From positions 1-55,208 of the forward strand of contig CAJOIP010000029.1 of NCBI GenBank assembly GCA_905234785.1: a stretch of 55,208 bases of DNA, in the 5' to 3' direction. Source of the DNA: an uncultured Eggerthellaceae bacterium (GTDB lineage: Bacteria; Actinomycetota; Coriobacteriia; Coriobacteriales; Eggerthellaceae). Of the stretch, positions 41,141 through 49,895 are shown piece after piece. The notes beneath the pieces are model-generated. The model was not told the DNA's origin. It ran no database searches and saw only the letters and a program-made list of their open reading frames with translations. How positions within the stretch are numbered: the first letter of the stretch is position 1; the number at the start of each line of letters is the position of its first letter. Both the position numbers and the translations under genes were made by a program.

Positions 41141-42271
41141 GTGTTCAAGAACATCGTCATCGTGGGAATGGGGCTGATCGGCGCCTCAATTGCGGGGGCC
41201 GTGCGCGAGGCGTGGCCCGAGGTGCACCTGACGGGCATCGACATCGACGAGCGCACCCGCAGGCTCGCCGTCGAAAAGGGCCTTGTCGACGAGGCGTACG
41301 ACAACGACGGATTCGCGAAGGCCTTGGAAGGCGCGTGCGATCTCGTCATCCTGGCGACGCCGGTCGACGCCGACGAGCCGTACTTTCAAGCCATCGCCGA
41401 CAGCGGCTATGCGGGCATCGTCACCGATACGGCATCCACGAAGGAGCGCGTCACGGCCATGGCAGCCGCCACGCTGCGCTACCCGCAGAACTTCGTGCCG
41501 GGGCATCCGATGTCGGGTTCGGAGGTGAACGGCATCGACGGCGCGCGTAACGACCTGTTCCAGGGCGCGTATTGGATCCTCTGCCCCGGCGAGGACACGC
41601 CGCCCGACCACATTCCCGCGCTGCACGAGCTCGTGACCGGGCTCGGCGCCCGCGCCATCATCATCGCGCCCGACCAGCACGACCGCGCCGTGGCCGTGGT
41701 TTCCCACGTGCCGCATTTCGTGGCGTCGTCGCTCGTCACGCTGGCCGCGCGCGCGGCCGACGAGCAGCAAACCGTCATGCGGCTGGCGGCCGGTGGCTTC
41801 AAGGACACGACGCGCATCGCAGCCGGCTCGCCCGACCTGTGGTGCGGCATCGCCTTCGACAACGCCGAGCAGGTGAAGGCGGGCCTTGCGGACATGCTCG
41901 ACATCTTGGGCGCGTTCGCCGACGCGCTCAAAGCGGGCGATCGTGAAACGCTGACGAAGCTGCTGAAGGACGCGGCCGACGTACGCCGCTCGCTGCCGGC
42001 GGCGTGGGTTCCCTCGTCCGAGCGCCTGCTCGAGGTGCGCATTCCCATTTCCAACCACCCTGGCGCCGTGGCCGAAACCACCACGATCGCCAGCGAGGTC
42101 GGCTGCAACATCCAGTCGATCGAAATCGACCACGTCACCGAGGACCGGGCGTTCCTTTCCATGATCCTCACCGACGAGGGCGACATCGGCCAGCTTTCCG
42201 CCAAGCTCATCGGCGCGGGCTATGCGGTGTCGTTCGCGCCGCTCGAGCCGAAGGAACACATTCACGTGTAA
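41141..42271 (+). CDS. tyrA: Prephenate dehydrogenase with ACT domain
   Basis: A 376-aa NAD(P)-dependent enzyme that makes 4-hydroxyphenylpyruvate for tyrosine. The Rossmann motif is GMGLIG (residues 9-14). HPMSGSEVNG and SHVPHFVASSL are active-site blocks. A C-terminal ACT domain (from about residue 298, LEVRIPISNHPGAVAETTTIAS) suggests feedback control by an amino acid. The GTG start at 41141 has SD GGGGAGG; the frame is open further upstream, but that would include the -10. It leads an aroA-cmk-plsC-ispH cluster. Confidence 0.94.
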   Translation: MFKNIVIVGMGLIGASIAGAVREAWPEVHLTGIDIDERTRRLAVEKGLVDEAYDNDGFAKALEGACDLVILATPVDADEPYFQAIADSGYAGIVTDTASTKERVTAMAAATLRYPQNFVPGHPMSGSEVNGIDGARNDLFQGAYWILCPGEDTPPDHIPALHELVTGLGARAIIIAPDQHDRAVAVVSHVPHFVASSLVTLAARAADEQQTVMRLAAGGFKDTTRIAAGSPDLWCGIAFDNAEQVKAGLADMLDILGAFADALKAGDRETLTKLLKDAADVRRSLPAAWVPSSERLLEVRIPISNHPGAVAETTTIASEVGCNIQSIEIDHVTEDRAFLSMILTDEGDIGQLSAKLIGAGYAVSFAPLEPKEHIHV

Positions 42272-42327
42272 ACGTGTAATATGAGGGTAAGGCAATTTCC
42301 TGGCGTTTTGTCGTGAAGGAGAGCGTC

Positions 42328-43656
42328 ATGACTACCATAAGCGAACCGCGCATCATCGAACCGCTGGCAGGGCCGCTCGGCGGTTCGTGCTGCGTGCCGG
42401 GCGACAAGTCGATTTCGCACCGTGCCATCCTGTTCTCGGCGATGGCCGAGGGAACGTCGCGCCTGCTCGGCGTGCTCGACTCGTCCGACGTGCGCGCCTC
42501 CATCGAAGCCGTGCAGAAACTCGGGGCGAAGGTGTCGCTCGAGAAACAGCCCGACGGCAGCCTCGCCGGCGGCGTGGAAGGGTGGGGCGAAGCGGGCCCG
42601 ACGCAACCCGACACGCCGATTTACTGCGCGAATTCCGGCACGACGGCGCGCCTGCTGATGGGCGTGCTCGCGCCGTGGGACATCACGGTGCGCATCGAGG
42701 GCGACGAGTCGCTTTCGAAGCGTCCGATGCGCCGCATCACCGCGCCGCTCATGAAGATGGGCGTGGAATTCGACCCCGCAGGCGCCGAAACGCTTCCCAT
42801 CACCGAGCACGGCTGCAAGAACCTGCGCGCCATCACGTACAACTCGCCGATGGCCTCGGCCCAGCTGAAGACCGCCGTGCTTCTGGCCGGCGTGTACGCC
42901 GACGGCGTCACCGAGCTGAACGAGCCGAGCGTCTCGCGCAACCACACCGAGCTCATGCTGCCGGAATACGGCGTTGAAACCACGGCCGGCGAGCGCACGG
43001 CGCGCGTGGCTGGCCCGGCGAAGATGCATTCCGCTGAAATCCAGGTGCCCGGCGACCCGTCGTCGGCCGCCTTCATCGCGTGCGCGGCCCTGCTTAAGCC
43101 GGGCAGCGCCGTGCAGATTGAAAACGTCAGCCTGAACACTGCGCGCACGGGCTTCCTCATCACGCTCGAGAAGATGGGCGCCGACGTCACCACGCGGCGC
43201 ACGGGCAGCTCGGGCAAGGAACCGTACGGCATCATCTCCGCATGCCATACCGGACGCCTTCACGGCTGCGAGATTCCCGGCCACAAGATCGCCAGCCTCG
43301 TCGACGAGGTGCCGGTGCTCTCGCTCGTGGCTGCGCATGCCCAGGGCCTCACGGTGTTCCGCAACGTCGAGGAGCTGCGCGCGAAGGAATCCGACCGCCT
43401 CGACGCCATCGTCACCGGCTTGGCGCAGCTGGGCGTGGACGCATGGACCGAAGGCGATGACCTGTTCATCGAGGGCCAGCCCGACCTGAAGGTGCCGGAA
43501 GGCCTCGTGTTCGACTCGCGCGGCGACCACCGCCTGGCCATGACCTGGTCGCTCGTGGGGCTGACGGGCAACGTGCCCGTGAAGGTCACGAACTTCGACA
43601 GCGTCGACGTGAGCTATCCCGATTTCCTGCGCGACATGGAGGAGCTGGTTCGATGA
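42328..43656 (+). CDS. aroA: 3-phosphoshikimate 1-carboxyvinyltransferase (EPSP synthase)
   Basis: A 442-aa shikimate-pathway enzyme that joins shikimate-3-phosphate and PEP. PGDKSISHRAI carries the substrate-binding Lys. ANSGTTARLLMG, GDESLSKRPMRR, SVSRNHTELML and ELRAKESDRL are the main motifs, the RNHTE and SGTT forms resembling class II synthases. The usual GNSGTT reads ANSGTT here, a Gly to Ala change in the PEP-contacting loop. AAGGAG supports ATG 42328. The stop overlaps the cmk start (ATGA). Confidence 0.96.
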   Translation: MTTISEPRIIEPLAGPLGGSCCVPGDKSISHRAILFSAMAEGTSRLLGVLDSSDVRASIEAVQKLGAKVSLEKQPDGSLAGGVEGWGEAGPTQPDTPIYCANSGTTARLLMGVLAPWDITVRIEGDESLSKRPMRRITAPLMKMGVEFDPAGAETLPITEHGCKNLRAITYNSPMASAQLKTAVLLAGVYADGVTELNEPSVSRNHTELMLPEYGVETTAGERTARVAGPAKMHSAEIQVPGDPSSAAFIACAALLKPGSAVQIENVSLNTARTGFLITLEKMGADVTTRRTGSSGKEPYGIISACHTGRLHGCEIPGHKIASLVDEVPVLSLVAAHAQGLTVFRNVEELRAKESDRLDAIVTGLAQLGVDAWTEGDDLFIEGQPDLKVPEGLVFDSRGDHRLAMTWSLVGLTGNVPVKVTNFDSVDVSYPDFLRDMEELVR

Positions 43657-44330
43657 TCGTCGCCATCGACGGCCCAAGCGGGGCCGGCAAGTCGAGCGTT
43701 TCGAAGCTCGTCGCAACCGAGCTGGGGTTCTCGTGCCTCGACACGGGGGCTATGTACCGTTCCATCGCCTGGCAAGCCGTGCATGACGGCGTGGCGCTCG
43801 ACGACGCCGACGCGCTCGGCGAAATCGCCCGCACCTACGACATCGGCTTCACGCACGAGCCCGGCAATCCGTCGCCCATCGGCGTTTCCATCGGCGGCGA
43901 GGATGTCACGCTGGCCATCCGCACAGCCGAAATCGACCGCGCGGTCAGCCCCGTGTCCGCCGTTCCCGCCGTTCGCGAGGCGCTCGTCGCCCAACAGCAG
44001 CGCATCGGGCGTTCCGGCAACTACGTGGTCGAAGGCCGCGACATCGGCACGGTCGTGTTTCCCGATGCCGAGGTGAAGGTGTTCCTCACGGCAAGCGACG
44101 AAGCGCGCGCCCGCCGCCGCGTGCTGCAGAACGAGCAGCGCGGCGTGGGTTCCACCGATTTCGACGAGGTGCTCGCCGACATCATCCGCCGCGACGAGTA
44201 CGATTCGTCGCGCGCCGCATCGCCCCTGAAGCCCGCCGAGGACGCCGTGCACGTCGATTCGTCCGACATGACGATCGACGAAGTCGTCGCGTGCATTTGC
44301 GACCTGGCCCGGAAGGCCCAGGAAGGGTAA
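43653..44330 (+). CDS. cmk: Cytidylate kinase
   Basis: A 225-aa kinase that phosphorylates CMP and dCMP. The P-loop is GPSGAGKSS, LDTGAMYR and VEGRDIGTVVFP are the family's nucleotide-binding segments, and the lid contains RRRVLQNEQRG. It overlaps aroA by 4 nt, so translation is coupled. aroA-cmk adjacency is widely conserved. Confidence 0.96.
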   Translation: MIVAIDGPSGAGKSSVSKLVATELGFSCLDTGAMYRSIAWQAVHDGVALDDADALGEIARTYDIGFTHEPGNPSPIGVSIGGEDVTLAIRTAEIDRAVSPVSAVPAVREALVAQQQRIGRSGNYVVEGRDIGTVVFPDAEVKVFLTASDEARARRRVLQNEQRGVGSTDFDEVLADIIRRDEYDSSRAASPLKPAEDAVHVDSSDMTIDEVVACICDLARKAQEG

Positions 44331-44337
44331 TCCCCCC

Positions 44338-44365
44338 CGTAGGGGCGCGATTCATCGCGCCCGTC
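44338..44365. repeat. Short GTAGGGGCG-family hairpin
   Basis: GTAGGGGCGCGATTCATCGC, then GCCCGTC: GGGCGCGAT pairs with ATCGCGCCC. It occupies the cmk-plsC spacer. Confidence 0.75.
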
Positions 44366-44427
44366 AACCGCGATAACCGGATGTGATGGATCTCATCTCA
44401 ACGGCGCCAAGAAGATTCGGATTTAAC

Positions 44428-45276
44428 ATGGCCGACATTCAAAAGAACGCAATCGAAGAGCAATACGCCGAGCTGTTCGACAGCCCCTTCGGCGTCGACG
44501 AATACGACAACGGCAAGAAGCGCATCAGCCGTGTTCCCGCGCGCGTCATCGTCAGCACGGTCGCCGGCATCTGCAAGGTGCTGTACCGCTACGAGGTGCA
44601 TGGCCGCGAGAACCTGTACCAGCTCGCCGAGAAGTCGGGCGTCGTGGTCATCAGCAACCACACGTCGTATCTCGACGTCGTGTTCATGTACCTCTCCATC
44701 CGCCCGAAGTACTGGCCGCGGTTCATCGCCCGCGACTCGCTGTTTGAGGCGAACCCTGCGCTGGCCTGGATTTTCGCGCACATCGGCGCGTTTCCCATCA
44801 AGCGCGACTCCGCCGACCGCACGGCCGTGAAGCGCGCGTCGCGCATGCTGAAGAACGGCGAGATCGTCTGCATCATGCCCGAGGGCTCGCGCCGCGGGAA
44901 GGGCTCGGCCAAGCCACGCGTCCACGGCGGCGCGGCGCTCATCGCGCGCATGGGTAAGGCGCCCATCTTGCCGATGGCCGTGCACAACGTCGACAAGGTG
45001 AAGGTGAAGGGCGAGCGGCTGCGCTTCCCCAAGATCACGACCGAGTTCGGCAATCCAGTCATGTTGTCCGACTTCGACTTCTTGCCCAAAGACGACCGCC
45101 TCGACGGATGCGTGTGGTACGCCCTGCGCGAGTGCTTCGCCCTGTTCCAGCACGTCGCTCCCGAAGAGGTCGACATGGTCGCGCTGTTCCCCGACGACAA
45201 GGACTTCACGCAGGCGTTCGCCGAGCATCCCATTCCGCGCCTGGCGAGCGCCGAAGTCGCCGCATTGCTGAAGTAA
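44428..45276 (+). CDS. plsC: 1-acyl-sn-glycerol-3-phosphate acyltransferase
   Basis: A 282-aa membrane-associated acyltransferase that forms phosphatidic acid. The catalytic HX4D is NHTSYLD (His78, Asp83), and the second motif PEGSRR (Glu152) is a variant of EGTR. GAFPIKRDSADRTAVKRA is the third block. ATG 44428 is chosen because MADIQKNAIEEQYAELF looks like a normal start; GTG 44383 or ATG 44386 would extend it. Neither has a good SD. The 50-residue acidic N-terminal region and a C-terminal extension are longer than in short PlsC proteins. Confidence 0.92.
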   Translation: MADIQKNAIEEQYAELFDSPFGVDEYDNGKKRISRVPARVIVSTVAGICKVLYRYEVHGRENLYQLAEKSGVVVISNHTSYLDVVFMYLSIRPKYWPRFIARDSLFEANPALAWIFAHIGAFPIKRDSADRTAVKRASRMLKNGEIVCIMPEGSRRGKGSAKPRVHGGAALIARMGKAPILPMAVHNVDKVKVKGERLRFPKITTEFGNPVMLSDFDFLPKDDRLDGCVWYALRECFALFQHVAPEEVDMVALFPDDKDFTQAFAEHPIPRLASAEVAALLK

Positions 45277-45280
45277 CCGT

Positions 45281-45310
45281 CGTCCAAACAGCCTTAAGTC
45301 CCTTTGGATG
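45281..45310. repeat. CATCCAAACAGCCTTA mini-hairpin, copy 2
   Basis: CGTCCAAACAGCCTTAAGTC followed by CCTTTGGATG; the arms TCCAAA and TTTGGA pair. It lies between plsC and ispH. Confidence 0.75.
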
Positions 45311-45342
45311 TAATCGCTGGCTGGCAAAAGGAGAGGTTGCGC

Positions 45343-46179
45343 ATGAACGTTGTTCTCGCTGAAAACGCCGGCGCATGTTATGGCGTGCAGCGCGCGCTCG
45401 ACATGGCGCACGACGCCGCCGAGGGCTCTGGCCCCGTGCATACGCTTGGCCAGCTCATTCACAACCCCGGCGTCGTCGCCGAGCTTGACGCCGTCGGCGT
45501 GCACGTGGCCGCCGCGCCCGAAGACGTTTCCGCGGGGACGGTCATCATCCGCAGCCATGGCGTGACGCCCGACGTGCACGAGAGCCTGGCCGGACGCGGC
45601 CTGAACGTCGTCGACGCCACGTGTCCGCATGTCGCTCGCGCGCAACGGGCCGCCGCCGAGTTGGCGAACGGGGGCTGCCGCGTCATCGTCGTGGGGGAGG
45701 AAGGCCATCCCGAGGTCGAGGGCTTGCGCGCCTACGCGAAACGCGAGGGCACGAAGGTCGACGTCGTTCCGTCACCCGATGCGGTGCCCACCGATTTGCG
45801 CGCGCCCATCGGCATCGTCGTGCAGACCACGCAGCGCCGCGAGAACCTCGACGCCGTTGTCGAGGCCGTGCGCGCCCAGGGCATCGAGCCCATTGTGAAG
45901 CGGACCATCTGCTCGGCCACGCGCCTGCGCCAAGATGCTGCGGCGGACCTGGCCGGCCAAGTCGATGCGATGGTCGTCATCGGCGGGCGCAATTCCTCGA
46001 ACACCACGCGCCTCGCCGAGATCTGCGAAGCAGCCTGCCCGCGCGCGTTCCACATCGAATCCGCTGACGAAATCGACCCAGCCTGGTTCGAAGGCTGCGA
46101 GACCATCGGCGTGACCGCCGGCGCTTCGACGCCCGAAAACCAAATCTCCGCCGTCGTGCAGTTCTTAAAAGCGCTGTAA
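45343..46179 (+). CDS. ispH: 4-hydroxy-3-methylbut-2-enyl diphosphate reductase
   Basis: A 278-aa iron-sulfur enzyme for the last step of the MEP isoprenoid pathway. The three cluster-binding cysteines are Cys12 (GACYGVQRA), Cys94 (DATCPHVARAQ) and Cys190 (KRTICSATRLRQ). Substrate-binding HTLGQLIHNP, IIRSHGV and GGRNSSNT motifs are present. AAAAGGAGAGG just upstream fixes ATG 45343; an upstream in-frame ATG lies in the repeat. Convergent with plsY, only 11 nt away, with no clear terminator. Confidence 0.96.
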   Translation: MNVVLAENAGACYGVQRALDMAHDAAEGSGPVHTLGQLIHNPGVVAELDAVGVHVAAAPEDVSAGTVIIRSHGVTPDVHESLAGRGLNVVDATCPHVARAQRAAAELANGGCRVIVVGEEGHPEVEGLRAYAKREGTKVDVVPSPDAVPTDLRAPIGIVVQTTQRRENLDAVVEAVRAQGIEPIVKRTICSATRLRQDAAADLAGQVDAMVVIGGRNSSNTTRLAEICEAACPRAFHIESADEIDPAWFEGCETIGVTAGASTPENQISAVVQFLKAL

Positions 46180-46190
46180 GCGGGTTGTCG

Positions 46191-46823
46191 TTAGGACGCG
46201 CTTTCCTTGCTGCTCCCGATACGGCGCTCGGTGCCGGCGCGCAGGCGCTCGATGTTGCCGCGATGCGCCCACACCACGGTGAACCCGACGATGGCGCACA
46301 GAAGCCAACCCGGCACATCGCCCCAGAAGAAGAACAGCGCGAGAACCGGGCAAGCCAACGCGGCGGCGATGGAGCCGACCGAGACGTACTTCGTCACCAC
46401 GACCAAAACGGCGAATACCGCAAGCTCAATGATGGCGCCCACCGGCCCAAACGTCACGAACAGGCATCCCACGGCAACCGCGATGCCCTTGCCGCCCTTA
46501 AAGCCCAGCCAGGGGCTGAAGATGTGGCCGTACGTGCATCCGAAGAACGCGAGCGCCGTCAGCGTGTGCACGCCCGCGGCATCGAGCCCGAACGCGCCGC
46601 CCACCCATGTGGCGACGAGGCCCGACAGCAGGCCCTTCCCGAAATCGAGCACGAACACCGCATAGCCGCCGACCTTGCCCATCGAGCGGATGGCGTTGGT
46701 CGTGCCGATGTTGCCCGATCCCTCGTCGCGCAGGTCCTTCCCATAAAACAATTTGGAAATGACCAGGCCGAACGGAATCGAGCCCAGCAAGAAGGCGATG
46801 GCGAAAACGAGTACGTATGCCAT
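46191..46823 (-). CDS. plsY: Acyl phosphate:glycerol-3-phosphate acyltransferase
   Basis: A 210-aa inner-membrane enzyme that starts phospholipid synthesis from acyl phosphate. The signature GSGNIGTTNAIR, GLDxAGVHT-type loop, and GFKGGKGIAVAVGCLF are diagnostic, with about five to seven helices. It begins 6 nt after the der stop, and its SD (AAGGA) lies inside the end of der. Together with plsC across the convergent junction it covers phosphatidate synthesis. Confidence 0.95.
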   Translation of the reverse strand: MAYVLVFAIAFLLGSIPFGLVISKLFYGKDLRDEGSGNIGTTNAIRSMGKVGGYAVFVLDFGKGLLSGLVATWVGGAFGLDAAGVHTLTALAFFGCTYGHIFSPWLGFKGGKGIAVAVGCLFVTFGPVGAIIELAVFAVLVVVTKYVSVGSIAAALACPVLALFFFWGDVPGWLLCAIVGFTVVWAHRGNIERLRAGTERRIGSSKESAS

Positions 46824-46829
46824 GGTCGA

Positions 46830-48152
46830 TTAGTCCTTCTTCTTGAATTTGAAGCGGATGGGCGTGCCCACGAGGTCGAAGTGCTTGCGCATGTTGTTCT
46901 CGAGGTAGCGCTCGTAGTTGTCGTCGACGATGTCGGGGCGGTTCGCGAAGAACGTGAACACGGGCGGGCAGGTGCCGGTCTGCGTGACGTACTTCATGCG
47001 CAGGATGGCCTTGCCCTTCGTGATGGTGTGCCCCGTTTCGCGGATGTCGGCGAGCCACGCGTTCAGCTGGTTGGTGGGAACGGTCTTCGTGAAGTTCTCG
47101 TAGGCTTTGTCGATGGCCTCCCAGATGCGGTGCACGTTCTTGCCCGTGAGCGCCGAGATGGCCACGACCGGCGCGTACCCGACGTACATCATGCGGTCTT
47201 CCACGCGCTCGCGCACGTCGGCTTTGGCCTCGGGGCCGTCGACGATATCCCACTTGTTCAGCGCTATGACGAGCGCGCATCCGCGGTCGTGCGCGAACCG
47301 GGCCACGCGCTGGTCCTGGTCGGTGAGGCCCAGCGTGCCGTCGATGACGAGCACTGCCACATCGGCGCGGTCGATGGCGCGCATGGCGCGCACGAAGCCG
47401 TAGTATTCCACGTCCTCGTCGATCTGGCTCTTGCGGCGAAGGCCCGCCGTGTCGACGATGGTGTAGCGCTTGCCGTCGTGTTCGACCGGCGTGTCGATGG
47501 CGTCGCGCGTGGTGCCGGCGACGTCCGACACGATGGAGCGCTCGCCCTGGGTCATCTTGTTGGTGAGCGACGACTTGCCCGCATTCGGGCGGCCGATGAT
47601 GGCGACGTTCACGCCTGAATCCTCGGCCTCGGTCGCCCGTTCCACCGCGCCCGTCTCGTGCAGCAAGCGCACGACCTCGTCGAGCAGGTCGCCCGTGCCA
47701 TGGCCGTGAATCGACGAGATCGGCCACGGATCGCCCAGGCCCAGCTGGTAGAACTCGTACATATCGTCGTAGCGGTTCGGCGTGTCGAGCTTGTTCACTG
47801 CCACGAGCACCGGCTTTCCCGACTTGCGCAGCATGCGCGCAACCTGCTCGTCGTCGGCGTTGATGCCCGTGCGCGAATCGACGATCAGCACGATGACGTC
47901 GGCTTCGTGCGTGGCCGTGAACGCCTGGTTGCTGATCGACATCTGGAAGTCGTCGTCGCTGCCCATCTCGATACCGCCGGTGTCGACGACCGTGAAGGGT
48001 ACGCCGTTCCAGATGGCCTCGTGGTACGAGCGGTCGCGCGTGACGCCGCGCATCTCGTGCACGATGGCGTCGTCTGCGCCGATGATGCGGTTGACGAACG
48101 TCGACTTGCCGACATTCGGCCGTCCGACGACGGCCACGAGGGGCAATGCCAT
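46830..48152 (-). CDS. der: GTPase Der (EngA), 50S assembly
   Basis: A 440-aa double-G-domain GTPase. The first domain has GRPNVGKST, DTGGIEMG and NKLDTPN. The second has GRPNAGKSS, DTAGLRRK and NKWDIVDG. The C-terminal KH-like domain contains LNAWLADIRETGHTITKGKAILRMKYVTQTGTCPPVFTFF (for example FTFFANRPD). It is required for large-subunit maturation. It follows the DUF512 gene with a 9-nt gap, an arrangement widely conserved in Gram-positive bacteria. Confidence 0.97.
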   Translation of the reverse strand: MALPLVAVVGRPNVGKSTFVNRIIGADDAIVHEMRGVTRDRSYHEAIWNGVPFTVVDTGGIEMGSDDDFQMSISNQAFTATHEADVIVLIVDSRTGINADDEQVARMLRKSGKPVLVAVNKLDTPNRYDDMYEFYQLGLGDPWPISSIHGHGTGDLLDEVVRLLHETGAVERATEAEDSGVNVAIIGRPNAGKSSLTNKMTQGERSIVSDVAGTTRDAIDTPVEHDGKRYTIVDTAGLRRKSQIDEDVEYYGFVRAMRAIDRADVAVLVIDGTLGLTDQDQRVARFAHDRGCALVIALNKWDIVDGPEAKADVRERVEDRMMYVGYAPVVAISALTGKNVHRIWEAIDKAYENFTKTVPTNQLNAWLADIRETGHTITKGKAILRMKYVTQTGTCPPVFTFFANRPDIVDDNYERYLENNMRKHFDLVGTPIRFKFKKKD

Positions 48153-48161
48153 GATGAAATC

Positions 48162-49715
48162 CTAACCCGCGATGATCGCGCTGATTTGCTCGAAGTATTC
48201 TGCAGGTGTACAGGATACCATGTGCAGGGTTTGGCCCGTTGTCTTCTCCATATCCTGCAGCGTTTGGCCGTCGAGCGTGATGCCGTCGTCGTTGAAGATG
48301 ACCCGCGGAATGAGGAAGAGGCTGGTTGGGCTCGGCAACGGTTCGGAAGGGGGGAGGGGGTGCGTGCTCAAACAGTCCTCGCTTTGTGAAAATGTCCACT
48401 GGACATTTTCAGTCGCTGCGGGACTGCGCGCGTCACCCCCTTCCCCCTTCCGAACCGTTGCCGAGCTCGCAGTTGAAAGCATGCTATTCCTTGCATGCTT
48501 TATCGCTTCGTCGATGTCATCTGCGACGAGCAAGCCCGTTACGTCGACGTTGCCGCCGAAGTAGGCGTTCTCGACGTAGAGGGGCTGGAAGACGTCGGCG
48601 ATGCCGGAGGAGGCGATGAGCGGGGCGAGGAATTCCCGTTGGGCGGTGCCTGCTATCATGCGGGCGACCGCGCCGCGTTCGCGCAGGGCTGCGGCGCAAC
48701 GCTGGATTGCGCCGCCTGTTTCCGCCTGCTCCCATTCGTCGACGGTCGAGCGGACGATGCCGATGCCGTCTTCGAACATCGGGAAATCGCCGTAGAAGCT
48801 GGCGGGCGGAAGGTGTTCCAACAGGTCGTCGCGGTAGGCGTTGCGATAGAACTCGTCGGCGGCGTACACCCAGGGGATGCTGCGTTCCCGCAGCGCTTTT
48901 GCCTGGAAGGGCGCAACGAGGTCGAGGACCGCACGCGAAGCTTGCGCATCGTTGAAGCTGTGGTCGAACATTGTCTGGTGCTTTGTGTAACCCAGCGGCA
49001 CGATGCCGATGCCCAGGATCCCCGGGCGCTCGTACGCCCAGGCGAGGGTTTCGGCAAGGGCGTCGCCGTCGTTTTCGCCCGGCACCAGCACGATCTGCGC
49101 ATGGAACTCGATGCCGGCGCCGAGCAGGCGGTCGAGCGCATCCAGCCCATGTTGCGCATGCTTGCCGATGAGCCGTCGGCGCACGTCGGGGTTGCTCGCC
49201 TGCAGCGACACGCGCAAGGGCGATATGCGTTGCTCGATGATGCGCTGCTCGTCTTCAGGCGTAAGGTTCGTCAGCGTGACGAACGTTCCCACCAAAAAGC
49301 TCAGGCGGAAGTCGTCATCGCGCAGGGAAAGCGACGGGCGCATGCCGGCCGGCAGCTGGCGCATGAAGCAGAACGTGCAGGCGTTGCGGCACTGCTTCAC
49401 GTCGTCGAACACGAGGCCCTCGAACTCGAACCCCCATTCTTCCCCCGGTTCGCGCCACAGTTCCACTTCGCCCGTTTCGCCATCGAGGTCGATGTAGCCG
49501 ACCGTGATGGCCTCTTCGCCCGACAGCCAGCGCCAGTCGATGACGTCGCGCACCGGCGTTCCGTCGACGAACGTGACGAAGCACCCCGGCTCGAACCCCG
49601 CATCGTACGCCGGCGAGTCGACGAGCACGCTCGCAATGCGACCGCGCGCTTCGCCTACGCGCGATTGCGAGCTGCGCTCGATGTCGCTTGAGGGGTATGC
49701 GGGTGTACGTTCCAT
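48162..49715 (-). CDS. DUF512 / PDZ-containing radical SAM-like protein with in-frame palindromic insertion
   Basis: A 517-aa protein of the YwjI-unrelated DUF512 family that is usually linked to der. Residues about 20-95 form a PDZ-like domain. The radical SAM motif is CRNACTFC (Cys109, 113, 116, spacing CxxxCxxC), followed by FMRQLPAGMRPSLSLRDDDFRLSFL. The function is unknown. About residues 416-463 are foreign low-complexity sequence encoded by a palindromic element (48330-48466) that keeps the frame. The conserved tail resumes at LFLIPRVIFNDDGITLDG. The ATG at 49715 lies 7 nt after a TAGAAT -10-like site; an ATG at 49724 falls inside it. Confidence 0.9.
   Translation of the reverse strand: MERTPAYPSSDIERSSQSRVGEARGRIASVLVDSPAYDAGFEPGCFVTFVDGTPVRDVIDWRWLSGEEAITVGYIDLDGETGEVELWREPGEEWGFEFEGLVFDDVKQCRNACTFCFMRQLPAGMRPSLSLRDDDFRLSFLVGTFVTLTNLTPEDEQRIIEQRISPLRVSLQASNPDVRRRLIGKHAQHGLDALDRLLGAGIEFHAQIVLVPGENDGDALAETLAWAYERPGILGIGIVPLGYTKHQTMFDHSFNDAQASRAVLDLVAPFQAKALRERSIPWVYAADEFYRNAYRDDLLEHLPPASFYGDFPMFEDGIGIVRSTVDEWEQAETGGAIQRCAAALRERGAVARMIAGTAQREFLAPLIASSGIADVFQPLYVENAYFGGNVDVTGLLVADDIDEAIKHARNSMLSTASSATVRKGEGGDARSPAATENVQWTFSQSEDCLSTHPLPPSEPLPSPTSLFLIPRVIFNDDGITLDGQTLQDMEKTTGQTLHMVSCTPAEYFEQISAIIAG
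48330..48466. repeat. Intragenic palindromic element with 33-bp arms
   Basis: Arms 48330-48362 and 48434-48466 pair over 32 of 33 positions. The centre contains a perfect 11-bp palindrome (GAAAATGTCCA and TGGACATTTTC, 48388-48410). It interrupts the DUF512 gene without breaking the frame. Architecture is the same as the long intergenic palindromes, though the sequence differs. Confidence 0.92.
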
Positions 49716-49722
49716 GCCCTTC

Positions 49723-49728
49723 ATTCTA
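49723..49728 (-). promoter_or_regulatory. -10 element for a probable leaderless DUF512-der-plsY mRNA
   Basis: TAGAAT on the minus strand ends 7 nt before the ATG at 49715, with no SD in front of either candidate start. Confidence 0.4.
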
Positions 49729-49895
49729 GCGGAGCCCTAAAGCTATGCGAGAGCGCGCCGCAATTCGCCACGAGTCGCACGCAGGCTTCGAAAAGCGGTT
49801 CAAGACGGCCTCAGAACAAGCGCCTTGCCCTTCAACGGCCAGCCCGTAAAGGCAGAAAACCCGTGCATTGATTCGGTATTCAGGCGTCACAGCAG

